DNA of 64,000 bases from Pseudorasbora parva (taxonomy: Eukaryota; Chordata; Actinopteri; Cypriniformes; Gobionidae): the NCBI RefSeq assembly GCF_024679245.1, contig NC_090186.1, positions 41,034,254 through 41,098,253 of the forward strand. The letters are read 5' to 3'. Positions 24,233 to 38,000 of this stretch are shown in pieces. The translations under genes were made by a program, and so were the position numbers. The stretch's first letter is position 1. Each line of letters starts with the position of its first letter. The notes beneath the pieces were generated by a model. The model saw only the letters and a program-made list of their open reading frames with translations. It searched no databases and was not told where the DNA came from.

Positions 24233-25100
24233 TTCGGTTCCCAGGAGCCTGCCTGAGCAGGAGGCTTTTAAAATGTTATAATACTCTCTTCACAGCTTGT
24301 GTTTGTCATTATGGCCTCGCAGCGGCAGCCGGTAACCGGGCGCGTTAAACTCGTGGAGGCGCGCGGGGGCCGCACGCTCTCCTCTTTAAAGCCAAGCGCG
24401 CGAGAGAGGTTCTGCAGGTGCGAGCGTGAGCAGAAGGACGAGATTAAAGTGTCTCCCTCCACCTGTCTCTCTCTCTCTCCCTCTCTTTCACCTCCATCTC
24501 TCCGTTTGACGGGGTGAGGAGTGTGAGGCAGATTTGTACCGACAGCACCGCGCGCATTCTCCAGTCAAACGGCATAAAAGGCGCGCGGCTGATCAAAGCG
24601 CGCGCTGCGGCGCCCGTCTCGCGGGTTCACGACGTTTGAAGGTTAAAACAAAAAACCGACACGCAACCGCTATTTACATTTTACTCCGTTTTGCATCTGG
24701 ATAAAAACATTTTTTATCTCCACCTCACTCCTGTTCGAAATCTCTGAAGCGCTGCAAAAAACTTTTCTGCACAAATAACAACATTAATACGCAAATATAG
24801 AAGTAGGCTAGAGGCTTGTTTGGAAAAATATTGGAATTAATTCGTTTAAAAATAATTTAATGAACCCGACGTTTTGCGGAATGTGAAAAGATGGCAAACG
24901 AGCAATTTGAAGGAAAACAACTTGTGTCGTGAAGGGGGCGGGGATGAAACGGATCCGTGTCGCGCGGTTGTGAGGATTTTCTTCTTTTTTTCTCCACTAT
25001 CGTTCATATGGGATCGTGACGCCTTGCGCTTCAGTCCAACGGCGATATTTGTAGTTCATCTTCTGATGAGTTGAAACGCACGTATTTACACACCAAGGGA
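24233..25100. promoter_or_regulatory. CpG-rich block, candidate promoter
   Basis: This is the most CpG-dense part of the window, notably 24330-24420 and 24545-24640 with runs of GCGCGC. A CATAAAAGG TATA-like box is at 24572-24580 on the plus strand. On the minus strand a strong donor (CGAAG/GTAATT) sits at 24231-24233, so a long 5' noncoding exon transcribed leftward would fit and would place an unseen gene in or beyond the left part of the window. The plus-strand 72-codon frame at 24299-24517 has no recognisable domain and ends in a CT-rich tract. Direction and identity remain open. Confidence 0.35.
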
Positions 25101-25314
25101 TACACGGCGCAGTAGGATGATCCTCTGGGTGCATATGAATACAATTAACGTTACACACTCAGTAAACAGCGCCTCGCTTATGAATGTGCGCAAAATCTTG
25201 CGCTGCACGTGACGTAACGCTGCGTCAATATCAGGCAATCTGCGTCTTTATTCTACGTATGACTGAGGGCTGTTATATCTCTAGGTTATAATAAGTTTCA
25301 TTACAATAACATTA

Positions 25315-25385
25315 CCAATATATATATAAAATAATAATGTTTGGTAATGTTGTTCTTCTTGTGAAGAATTTTTTTAAATAAATAA

Positions 25386-25473
<88 letters not shown>

Positions 25474-25530
25474 TCTACACAAGTAGAACAACATTACCAA
25501 ATATTATTATTTTATATATAATTTTTTTTT
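25315..25530. repeat. (AT)n microsatellite inside an inverted repeat
   Basis: About 40 AT/TA units (25391-25470) are flanked by arms that are inverses of each other: 'aataataatgtttggtaatg' on the left and 'cattaccaaatattattatt' on the right, both extending into 'gttgttct/agaacaac'. A further partial arm lies at 25550-25580. This looks like a small palindromic element whose loop expanded into a microsatellite. Confidence 0.8.
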
Positions 25531-25570
25531 TTTACACAAAAATGCTACAAAAGTTGCATTACCAAATATT

Positions 25571-26180
25571 ATTTTATATATTTTTTTATAAATAGCTGTT
25601 TGGTATTATATAAAAATAATTTAATATACATTAAGTTATAGCATTATTAGCTAGATTACAAGGGTATAATTCACAAAACTAGTTGAATTAAAAAGTTGGC
25701 TACACTTTATTTTAAGATGTCAGTGTTACAGTGTTATTATATATTTAAGCACTGAGTAATATTGATTAGAATAATATTAATATTGTAGGGTTAGGGTAGG
25801 ATTAGTTACATGTAATTATGCATCATTTACTGTTATTACTATGTTAGTACATGTCACATATGTACCAAGGACACTGTAAAATTAAGTGTTACCAAAAAGT
25901 CTTTAGGGAGATGTTGTGTTCCCAAGGTGTTTCAGCCCATCATAAATAACCCTTATTAATAACCATTATTCCATTATTAAAATGTATTCATTATATATGT
26001 ATATATTCTCAAACCTTAGAATGCATTGTAATACTTAAAATATTTTTGTATAAATTTTACAATTTTAAAATAAATTGACATGAAAAAGTCCTTGTTATGT
26101 GGAATGACCCATAAATTGTTACGAAACAAATAATATGACAATACACAGCATATAGAATGTAACATGAAAACATGAACGTA
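25571..26180. other. AT-rich intergenic stretch
   Basis: No coding frame. It lies between the AT hairpin and the presumed 3' end of HADHB. Confidence 0.5.
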
Positions 26181-26200
26181 ACTGGCGATTTCAAATGATG

Positions 26201-26206
26201 TTTATT
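26201..26206 (-). terminator. Candidate HADHB polyadenylation signal
   Basis: AATAAA on the minus strand, about 580 bases after the HADHB stop codon. It is the only canonical hexamer I see in that interval. It would give a 3' UTR of about 0.6 kb. Confidence 0.5.
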
Positions 26207-26783
26207 TGTACAAACGGTTAGAAAAGGGAGAAAGCGAGTCCTCCAGAGGTTCATCTGCTTGAGTCTGAGGCACACGTGTGTTTAAGTGCGTAACCTTTGT
26301 CTTTATGGCTGATCTAGAATCAGTCCTTCTTACAATACATTCCTTAAGAGCTAAACGCCATACACTGACAATGGATCTGATAATATTGCCGTATGAAACA
26401 ATATCAGATACAGCAAAAAGAGATCCAGCTGCTAAACTTGATTGATAACGATCTTTATCTGGAGATTAGAATTATGAAAAAAAGAAATCTAGAATTCTAG
26501 ATTCCACATCACCTCTTTCAAAATCAAATGTGAATCGTAGCCTTTTTGAGTAATGTCCAAGTGCAATATTTATGCAAAATTATGTTTATCTGATCTTATC
26601 TTAAACATGTTCTCAAATAAAGCAAAGTCAACATTTACATCCCCGTCACAAGCATCATTTCAAATGAAGAACCTTCAGAAAACTTTCAGGAACATTTCCT
26701 TTCAAGGCATTACGGCACGTTAGTATTTACAGAAAGTATTTGTGTGCATGTACAGAGCGTTACGACGTGTGGAAGTTCGCAGA

Positions 26784-29049
26784 TTACTGAGGATAAGCTT
26801 CAATCACCATAGCATGACCCTGCAACACAAATACAAGAACAAGTTATGAGGATATTCCCGAGTGTGTGCAGATGTGTACGGTATGTTGTGGAAGCGACCG
26901 TGTCACACACCTGTCCTCCAGCGGCACACGCTGCCACCAGGCCATACTGACCGCCTTCCTTCTGCAGTCGGTGAGCTACGGTGGTCACCAGTCTACAGCC
27001 GGTAGCTGCAAATGGATGCCCAAGAGACAGAGAACCTCCCCATGAGTTAAACTTCTCCATTGGAGGAACACCGACCTGAGAAAACAGAAATAACGATCGT
27101 GAGTTTTCATTATCATCAATATCAACAACATTACTATTGCTCATCAACAGAAGGAATCAAGATTTCCAACCCATTTCGAGTCGACTAGTGCAACATCATC
27201 TTTAGCAACCATAATTCAATGCATGAGAAATAGGGAGTTTTGCATGGCAAACACAATTCACATTAAAAAAATTATTTAAAAACCCCCACCTATGATCAGA
27301 TTTGATCCTAAATATAAGGCCCTATGATTTCCGCAATACGGAAAACAGGGACAGAAGGACCGGAATCCAGTCATAAAGACGAAATTTACTTTCTTACGTG
27401 GAATTTCACAGAATTTGTCACATTTCCATTAAAATAGAATCCAGAAAACAAAGAATTTGGAAATAACAAAAAAGTAATTTGAGGTAGAATTTTTTTTTAT
27501 TTCATAGGGCCCTAAACATTTAATAAGTTGTATGTTTACTAGTTTCTATTAATTAGACATGCTTTTTGATTACTAAAATTTAATTGAACCATTAAAATGG
27601 AGTTTAAATAATAATAAAAACAACATTATGAATTAAAATAAAATTAATTAATTAATTAAAATGGAAAAAAATGGAATCCAGATAAATTAAAACAGGAAAA
27701 AATTAATTTGAGAAAAAAAAAACTTTTTTATAGTGCCTTATAAAGATATATTAGATCAGGGGTCCCCAATCTCTGTCCTGGAGGGTCCTCCAGGGCCGAG
27801 ATTGGGGACCCCTGGATTAGATTATAGAGTATAGATAGATTTATACTAAGTAAGGAACATATCGGGATTTATAAAGGCAGAAACTGACATGAAAATGTTC
27901 TTATGCGTACATCAACTGAGCATGCTTACAAACTTTTTGACAAAAATAATTAAATTAATTCAACAATTAATTGTTTTTTGAAAATATAAAATAAATAGGC
28001 AATCACAAAATGCATTAATATAATTATGCACAAATAAGCATAATATTAACTGCTTTTTAATAATTACTTATATCACTAATATTACTTCATTTATATTATT
28101 AAAAATAACAATAATATATGCATACACAGATACATGTTGTACAGAAACAGTGCCATATACTGCACATGCGTTTTCAGAGTGCGCTTGGATTTCTTTGCCC
28201 ATTGATGATGAGTGTTACGCTTCTTCTGAACCATTAAGAGATATCTGTGGGCATTCTGCTGGAGCTAATGCGCTTCTGCACATTGTGCTTGAATTTAAAA
28301 TGAACTACGAAGCATAAAGAGAGATGCATTTTTTGTGCACATGGACGTTTTATAAATCGTTTATAGGAACGTTACTGAAAATGTCATATGTTTGCATTTA
28401 AGATTATTAAGATCAGGCCTCTGGTTTCTATAATTATTATTTTTTCATCTGATGCTTTCTTACACAATGTGGCATCTAATACATTTATTACCGCACAAAT
28501 CCCCCTGGAGTATCCTGAGGTTTAGTGTCTTGCTCAAGGGCACAACGGTGATAGTTCATAAATCAAGCCCTCTTTGGACTTTGAAAGCACAACCTATGGG
28601 ACAATCTTTGAGCACTTTTTTGCCTACCTTAGATTTTCGGCCCATATACGTCTGAGCAAACCAGTCAGAGTCCATTGCCTTCAGGTTTGCCATGATCTGA
28701 CCCTGTTAAAAAAACAATAAAACTGAACATTAACACCATTCACACACAGTGCAGTTTTTGCGCAGAAAATTTCTGCCAGATTCAAAACAGGTGCATTTAC
28801 TCATGCACACGCACAGGATTAGTTTTGACTGATTTAAATCTGGAAACATCATTTTATGAGTTAAGTAAGGGTCTGTTGAACTGCACCGGATATTTAAAGC
28901 AGTATCAATGGAAAACTGGAAGGTGATGCTCACAGCAAAAGCTTCATGAAACTCAAACACATCAATGTCGTTCAAAGTCAGACCGCTCCTCTCCAGGACT
29001 TTTGGAGTGCTGTAGGTCGGCCTGAGAAAGAAAAACAACCCAGACATGA

Positions 29050-29085
<36 letters not shown>

Positions 29086-32000
29086 CCTCCACACACAGAG
29101 GGCAAAAAACAGCACATTTACATACTGTATTTAAACCTCACTTACTATTAGATTGAATGACATTTTCTCCTTTTCATTATTAATATGCAGAACCAAATAA
29201 AATGATCTTTTTATTGTATTATTTATGCTTTATTCAGCAAGGATGCATTTAACTGATCAAATGTGACAGCAAAGACATTTATAATCTTATAAAAGATTTC
29301 TATGTAGTAATCTACAAAAAGATTTCTGAACTTTCAATTCATCCTAAAAAAAATTTACCACTGTTTCCACAAAGATATTAAGCAAAGCAGCAAAACAATA
29401 AATGTTCTTTGAACAGCAAATCATCACATCAGAATGATTTTTGAAGGATCATGTGACACTGAAGACTGGAGTAATGATGCTGAAAACTCACAGGAATAAA
29501 TTACATTTTAAAATATATTCAAATAGAGAACAGTTATTATAAATTGTAATAATAATATTTCATAATATTACTGGTTTTTACTGTATTTTTAGTCAAATAA
29601 ATGCAGCCTTGGTGAGCATGAATGATTGATTCAAAAGCATTATTAAAAAATATTATGACCCACAACTTTTGAACAGTAGTGCATGTAAAAAGTAATTTAT
29701 GTAATAATTTATAACTAATTTATGCAAGCAATACATTGAATAAATGACTTAAGCTTTTAACATGTAGACGAAAACCAACGTAAAAGTCAGTTTCAATATT
29801 GGTAAAATATACTTGCTAAACTGATTATTAGCCTGTTTCTATCTAGGAAATATAAATCTTTATATTAAAAAATATGAAGAAAATGAACCTTTAAAACCAA
29901 AAATGGCAAATGTGTAAATGTAAACTTACAGAAAACCTTTCAAGTAGAAATCTATAACAGAGAGTCTTGTTTTTCTGCAGACTGAATGAATGTCAGTCCC
30001 AAACTCACACACCACAACACAAACCCACCACAACAATCACAAAACCTCACAGGCCTGAAAGAGAAATAGAGAGAGAGGAAAGAAGAAAAAAAGCAGGAAC
30101 TCACCCGAGAAGCAGCTGGTCTTTTGGGTCTTGAGACACGTACACAAAATCTCTGAAGGTAAAAACACACAGACACACAGTAAAATCAACATCAGCACCA
30201 CGAGCCGCCGCTGCTGTAGAGATAAACACATGACGTCTGCCTGCTGTAATGGGACACTAAACACTGATCACCCCACGACATGAACAGCTTCAGGACAACA
30301 TCAGCTTGATTAACATCCAGGAAACTGAAAAAATTCCATTTACTTAAATGTAAAATTAATTTAGAAAAATACACCTATATTAATTTTTAATGTGCAGCAA
30401 CAACATTTTTTTCATTTACCTGAAAAGAATAAACACTGACGTTATTGAGAATTCTACACTTTTACACACATTTCTGAAAACATGCATTTGGTTTTCAGAA
30501 AGCATTTCAGAACGAGCAGCTTAAAGGGATAGTTCACCACAAAATTGAAATTGTCCCATAAATTACTCAGCCTCAAGCCATCCTATGTGCATATGACTTT
30601 CTTCTTTCAGCCAAACAAAATCTGACTAATAATAAATATATCCTGGCTATATAGTAAACAAATAGTACTTGAAATGTTGGATGCCCCAAAATGCCCCAAA
30701 AAGTGCATCCATTTATTATAAAAAATAATCCACATGGCTCCGGGGTTAATAAAGGCCTTCTGAAGCAAAGCGATCGGTTTGTGTAAGAAAAATATCCAAA
30801 TTTAAAAACTTCATCATATTAACTTAATCACTGGCTTAAGGTAACAGCCGTACGCAAGTCTAGTGCCAGCAGAAGAGTGACCACTGACTGATGAACGTGG
30901 ATAGAGCTAAACAAAACACCAGTCACAAATTAGGATCTAAAATAAATGAGTTTGTTGCCCAGCCCTATTTGTTTGAACTACTCTATTGTCTACTCTTACT
31001 TAAAGGGGGGGTGAAACACTCAGTTTCAGTCAGTGTCATGTCAATCTTGAGTACCTATAGAGTAGCATTGCATCCTGCATATCTCCGAAAAGTCTTTATT
31101 TTTTTAATAATTATATAAGAAAGATGCGCTGTTCCGAGTCTTTCCGAAAAAAGCCGAGCGGGTGGGGGCGTATCGTGTGAGCGGAGCTAAATAATGACGT
31201 GTGCGCGCGGCTGTTATTGTGTTGAGTGCGTCAAGCTGTGTCATCCCTAACAGCGAGAAAAAACTTTATTCAAAATAAAAATATGGCTTTTAATCAGATA
31301 CAGCCATACATCTATGATCCGGAATCAGACCCAGAGGCTGCAGTTGAACAGGAGCAGCAGCAAAAACGACTAGAGCAGGACGTCTCTATGTGGTACAAGT
31401 TATACACTAACTATATAATATGCTTAGCGACTTGTGTTATTTACATATTTATACTTGAATTATATCGTCGTATTTTTGTCTTTGAAGGTGTACATGTGGG
31501 AAGTGCAGTTGTGCACGTGTGTGTGTGTGTTTACGCGTGGTTTGTGTAGACAGTAAGCGGACTGGTTTTGCACGGCAGGCTAAGTTAGTGTTTACATAGA
31601 AAGACACGGAATAGTAGCGCATTTGAATGAAGAAGCGCGCTTATTTAGTTCAACATATTTCCCCACTCTTTGTGTATTGTTGTTTGGAGTGCTTTTACAA
31701 TACACAAACATAAAGTTACACATATAGTGGCCAGCTAAACAAATGTACACGCACTACACATCGCATGCTCCATTGATCAATTTCTATATATAGTAATATA
31801 TATAGTAACTATACGTGATCATGTTTGGGCTACTTGATGAGCACAGACATTTGAAGCCGTCTCACTCACCGCCCGCGGTTCTAACGTTGGGACCTTTATC
31901 GTTGGGACTGCTCCATCATTCAGCATTAGGCGATTGGAAAATCCGGCGTCAAGCTGGGCCTTGTTTATGAAACAGTCGGCACCGAAATGCAGCGAACAGA

Positions 32001-35000
32001 TATAAACATTCGCGCAACTCAGTTGCTGATCCGGAAAAGCAAATTCCATCCACTGTTGCCTTACCGCGGGGTTTTTGGGGAATCTGTGCAGGACTGTCTT
32101 GGTCTGGCAACCAAAAACGCACTTTTTGATGTCATTGTTAATTGTGCACATCACCTGTGCAGCGCAGCCTACGAGCCAGCGCTTTGATGGGCGTAGGCTG
32201 TTGCTTTCGCTCTCTCCCTCTCTCTCTCTCACGCGCTTCCGGTAGAATTGTCCGTAAGGCCCATACAAGGAAATTCCGCCCCCATTAACGTCAAAGGGGA
32301 CGAATGATCGCAAAAAACTTGCCGAAACTTATGACTAACCGGAAGTAGTATTTTTGACAAAGAAATACTTCCATCAAACGTCCACCTTAACTTTTGAAAC
32401 TTTGTCCATGTTTAGTATGGGATTCCAAGTCTTTAACGGTGTAAAAAGATCAGTATGCATGAAACAGCATTTCACCCCCCCTTTAAGCTCATGGTACACA
32501 TCCTATGCCATGTGTCGGGTCAGAGGTCACTCTTCCACTGGAACTCGACTTGCATACGGCTGTTACCGGAAGCCAGTGATTATAGTTCATAAAGTTATAA
32601 ATATGTATATTTTTCTTATGAAAACACTTTGCTTCAGAAGGCCTTTATTAACCCTCTGCTCTTATTTACTCCCATTAAAAAGCTTGGAAGAGCCAGAATA
32701 TTTTTTTTATTTGTTTTGGGTGAACTAATTCTTTTAATTCAATAAATACACATGACTCATGGGTAAATTTGCACAGATCAGCGAAATTGTTTAGAAAATA
32801 CAGATGATGTCAGTGAGAAGCTACAGGTGGTAGTTTCTTAATGCAAGGCATTATTTTTGTTTTTGTACCTGAGATATGCTTTAGGCTTGTAACCCATAGC
32901 AAGAGCTTTCTCCTCTGACATGATCAAAACTGCAGACGCACCGTCAGTCTGAGTGAAAACACACACACACACACACACACAGTGACAAATCTGACAGATG
33001 TTACTTAAATGAAAGGTATAAAAACAAACTAGATAAAGCAGCATTATCTCAGATAAACTGACCAGGAAAGAAGAGTTTGCGGCTGTAACGGTGCCGTGAG
33101 GCTTGATGAAGGCGGGTTTCAATTTGGCCATTTGTTCCATGGTGGAAGGACGGATCCCGTTATCCTTAGACACAATATCTTTCCCTGTGACAAACACATC
33201 ATCACAACATTTGAGCAACAGTCTGAACTGTTCAAATCAAACTTATGCAACAGAGTTGTCAATAAAATGTTATTTCTGTCCAAATCATTTGCTTATTGCA
33301 CTTTCACAAATTGCCCGCAAGCTGAATTCATAAAAATAATTACCAACAAAAAGTGAAATAAAGTGTGTAGTGCTGTTGTAATTGAGTTAATTGTTCACCT
33401 GGCACTTTGAAGTTGATGATGTCACTGAGCAGCCCACTGTCTTGAGCTTTCTTTGCGAGCATGTGAGACCGCAACGCAAACTCATCCTGCTCTAAACGCG
33501 TCACACCGAATGCAGCCGCCAGACGGTCCGCTGAGTGACCCATTGTCTCGGCTGTGGAGAACTCGGCCACTGCCGGCAGCTAAACACACACAGAGAGCTT
33601 TGAATGAAGGAAACTCAACAATATCATATGGACTGTATTAAACAGACTAAAAGACTATCAGACTTGTGGTAGTCTATGTAGAATCAGTAATAATGGGTTG
33701 AGAATCAGACACAAACAATTAGTAATAGTGCCATGTGTCATCATTTTGCAGCAGTTCATATAGATTTTTCCTGCATAATTTCTCTATAGATATATATCTT
33801 TATCTATATATATTCTCTCTCTCTCTCTCTCTCTAAAATATTGTTCAATAACTTTTTTTTGCGAGCCCTGCTTTCACATTTAATCTCCAAAATAATGTAG
33901 AAACAACATTAATTTTAGCCATTAATTATAGCCATTCAACATTACAGTATAATTAGTTATTGATTTTAACATTTAATGCTTTAAAAAAAAAAAAGATTTA
34001 ATTTAAGAGAACTTAAAACAATCTTCACATAAAACTCATTGTAATAAATGCCACATTTAGAAGTGCTTTTAATATATCAGGGTTTAACACTAAGGTTTTT
34101 TTTACCTGCCCTGCTAAAATGCACAAAATAAGTTATTGTTTTTCGTTGTTTTAATGCTTTAAGATTTTCAGGTAGGTCTAACAGATAGGAAATACAGAAA
34201 TTGAAAAACTATCAAACACATCAGTCTTCAGTGCAATAATTATTAATGAAATATAGATTGATCCTTATTAAAGCTACAAACGTTATTCAGTCAAGAGCAG
34301 AGAGTAATTTTCTGTCTTTTGTTCTCTCATTAACATTAATGACAAACAGCAGCAGGTATATTAGGCTGTTGTCACTTTAAGACCTGACGCACATGACCCG
34401 GATCTGACACGGATCCTATTTTCTCACAACCGTTTGTGTTTATTCACTTTTTAACTCATTTAAGACTGTGCTTGAGGATACTCGAAAAAACAGGAATTTT
34501 GGCATAATTTTGTGAGTTTCTGTCCATTCAAGCACTTAAAAGAAAACTTATTGTGGAATCGGCTCACTGTCTGAAGCAGCAAAATATTATGTAAAATAAA
34601 TATTAAATAACTATAAATGTTTTCTTTAGAAATAGAAATATAAACCTTAGGTTAATTAAAACGTCTAAAGTTTATTTTTCCATTTCTATTACTCTATGAT
34701 ATTTTGATTTCTAAATATGAAACGGGTCCCTTTGCCTTTCGCTCAGGTGAGAAATGCACTATGGGTAACTTGTTTTCTGGGATGTGAGCAGAGTTAATCA
34801 TAATCAAATTGAGGCACACTGGGGTAATATGTGAGGTGTATTATGGGTAATGTAGTACCTCGGGTGCGAGGTGAGCGAGGCGGATGGAGCCCAGCAGGGA
34901 GAGTCGAGCCCCGAGGGTCTTTGCCTTGTTGAGTGACAGCATTGTCTTCCGCATCCTCCGGCTGTGGCGAATGGGAACGTCAGACATAAACTCGACCCCA

Positions 35001-38000
35001 CCGGCGACTATGGCATCACACTGACCGGCAGCGATTAAACCGACACCTAGAAAACAAATTAACAATCAACAGACAAGTTGCCTCTGCTGCTGAATGTTAG
35101 TTTAGTTCAATTTCAATCTGTTTATGCATGATAAGCGATCACGGTTGTTTAGCGTGATGTGTTTGTATATTTGAATTACATGCATTCAATAACTGCTATC
35201 ATTACAAAATGTGTGTCCAGTACCTGTGGTCATTGCTTGGTTGGAGGAAATACACGCCATAGTCACCGTATGAGCAGGAGTCTTATCTGAGAATCCAGCA
35301 CCAAGTGCCGCCTTCAAAGAAACAATCAAAATTGAATTCCAAATTAACATCGTTCCTAAACAATTTTATAATCAGAAACCAAGCAGCAAATGTAATGTTT
35401 CTAAAAAATGTCATAGAAAATGTAATATATTAATTATAATAATAATAATAATAATTTGTTCGATTTATATAGCGCTTTTCAAGGCACTCAAAGCGCTTTA
35501 CATTGAAGGGGGGAATCTCCTCAACCACCACCAATTATTTCAAAGGTTTGGAAACATTAACCTTTATATGTTTTTGAAAGACGTCTCTTCTGCTCACCAA
35601 ACTGCTCTTTTTTTCCTTTTTTTTAATATAGTAAAACAGTAATATTGTGAAATATCATTACAATTTGAAAAAACTGTTTTCTATGTGAATTAAAATGTAA
35701 TTTATTCTTGTGATGTAATGTTGCATTTTCAGTCTTCAGTGTCACATGATCCTTCAGAAATCATTCTGATATGATGATTTGCTGCCCAAGGAACATTTAT
35801 GATTGTTATTATCATATGCTTTTGATACTTAACATTTTTGTGGAAATAATGATATAATTCAAATATTTGTGATAAGATGAAAAAAGAGAAAAAGTTATAC
35901 TTTCATTCATCAAGGATGCATTAAATTGAGCAAAAGTGACAGTGAAGACATTTATAATGTTGCAAAAGATTTATATTTAATCAATTCTTTATTTATTACA
36001 TTTGTAAAAAAAACAAAAATTATATTAATTAAATTATCCTGAAAAGGGTTTTTTTTTCACAAAATATAAAGCTATGCTTTCAGCATGAATAATAATAATA
36101 AGAATAAAAAATGTTTATTGAGCACCAAATCAAAGTAATGATGCTGAAAATTCAGCTTTGATCACATAATAAATACATTACATTTTAAAATATTCAAATA
36201 GAAAACAGTTCTTTTCACTTGTAATACCATTTAGCAATATTACTGTTTTTACTGTATGTTGGAAACAATTGTTTCCAACTTTTAACAAGTGATAATGCAA
36301 AGTCATTTTTCATGTCCACTAAAAGATGGACATGACAGAAAAACATTCACAGGAGCAGTCACTTTTTAACTATTTACACATTTAAACCTTTTAATTCAAT
36401 TTGTAATATAAAGTTGTGAATGCGTTTGCTTAATGTTTTGAATGCACAGTATGTGCTGACAACCTCCATACATGAAGTTCCTTAAAATCGGAAAAATAAA
36501 TATCCTGCACTGAATTTAACTGATAAACAGGAATATGGCAAAAGGTTAATTCAGTACCCAAAATACAAAAAAAAAACACTGAAGTAATGCTCAGTAATAA
36601 GATGAAATCGCTGTACAGATGCCTGACCTCTCATTGGTCAGTCTGATAGCCTGCTTCAAATGACAAATTAAAAATAGCCTCAACATCCAAATTCCTATTT
36701 TAGAAATCATCACAGACTGGAGGACAGACTGACCTCTCTGGCCACATTACTGGTCTTCACTTCCTGAATAACTGTTCCATAGACAATATAATCAACAGCA
36801 TCTTTAGGTAAAGCAGTTCTGCTCAGCAGACCCCTGAAGAAACACACAGTCAGACAGTTAGTCCTGAGAGGGATGAGTGAATCTTTATACTGTATGTGTG
36901 TGTGTGTGCGTGTGTGTGTGTGTGTGTGTGTAGGGACGCACTGTAATGCTGCTCTGGCCAGATCATGGGGCATCAGATCAGCATATCTATGAACAAAGAC
37001 AGAGAGAGCAGAGACACAAAGAATGATTTCACAGTTTTTGTAAGGCAGCACTGCATTGATATTCCTAGAGCCTTGTTTACTGCTGGTATTAAAATGCATT
37101 TTGGTTGATCGGATCACAAGTGGACGACACTAAATACAGGTGTAAACAGGGTCTAAAGCTTACGACCACTTCCAGAGGTAGTCGAAAAGGACCGGATTGC
37201 TTTTGCAGTGTAAACGCTCATGTGGTCGAATGTGTTTGAACAGCCACAAAAGACGCCTCCTCTCCGCCTCCTGACCTAATGCGTGAACATTATGGGAAGC
37301 GCACTAGACAGACGGGATTTAAACTTTGTCGGCTGGAGACCCAAAAAAATGTTCCAAGCACAGTGTTCTCTCAACATTCCTGATTTCTAACACACACACT
37401 AACAGCGTTCGGCTGGTCTATCAGAGCAGAAATTAAAGCTGATGCTCACAGTGTGTTTTTCCTTCGTCTCCGGTTGTGTTCATATGTAAATTGCGCAAGC
37501 TTATTTAGATCTGAAAAAAACCCATACATTTACCCTCCATAGACCCTCCCCTCGAAGAAATCTGGACCGAAGTGGTTGAAAGTGGACAACACACCAGGGG
37601 TCTATTTTTCGTACGTCGCTAACTCTGTCTATTTGATTATTGATGATTTGCCATGATCTTGGACTGTTTGGTTCTTCGAAGCCATGGATACTTTATTACA
37701 AGAGTTCCTTACTGAACTTTAATAATATAAAAATGTATTAGAAAATACTATTATAATGTTGCCTAATCTATAGTACTACAGACACAGCAACTTGATTGAG
37801 AGATTTATTTGTGGTGGAATCATTACTTTATCATTTTTTGATGTCTTACACACATGCTGTATAGTTAATCTGAGCCATACAATAATTTGAGTGATGATGG
37901 ATTTTATGGGAAGGGCTTGATGCAGCGCAAGATATGCAGATAACTTTATCTTGACCCTTAAGAAACTTTAACTAATGCTGTCACATAACAAATCTACTTC

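Larger units (their letters stand above)
31000..32486. mobile_element. Kolobok-like element carrying a THAP domain, TTAA target sites
   Basis: The termini are TTAA/AGGGGGGGTGAAA and the inverse TTTCACCCCCCCT/TTAA. The minus strand encodes a near-complete THAP zinc finger. The plus strand has a divergent 107-codon frame starting at 31226, containing [16 protein letters not shown] and a Gln/Glu-rich helix. TTAA duplication plus a THAP protein is the known signature of Kolobok transposons; the superfamily assignment is inferred. No catalytic transposase domain is seen, so the copy is non-autonomous or a relic. Confidence 0.7.
30521..32737. mobile_element. TTAA-flanked MITE interrupted by a second element
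   Basis: The left end is TTAA plus AGGGATAGTTCACC and the right end GGTGAACTAATTC... up to TTAA at 32734-32737. The arms 'ggttaataaaggccttctga' (about 30745) and its inverse (about 32632-32652) show the original palindrome. The element at 31000-32486 sits inside it, so the outer copy is older. It lies within the HADHB intron between 30152 and 32869. Confidence 0.7.

Noticed and set aside
24299..24517. Plus-strand frame beginning MASQRQPVTG in the CpG block
   Set aside because: No recognisable domain, low-complexity Ser/Pro end, and no donor that extends it convincingly; CpG-rich DNA lacks stops by composition.
36939..36942. Alternative donor at the HADHB exon 36942-36986
   Set aside because: Only the GTGCGT donor at 36940-36941 keeps phase with the next exon; shifting the cut by two bases would break the frame.
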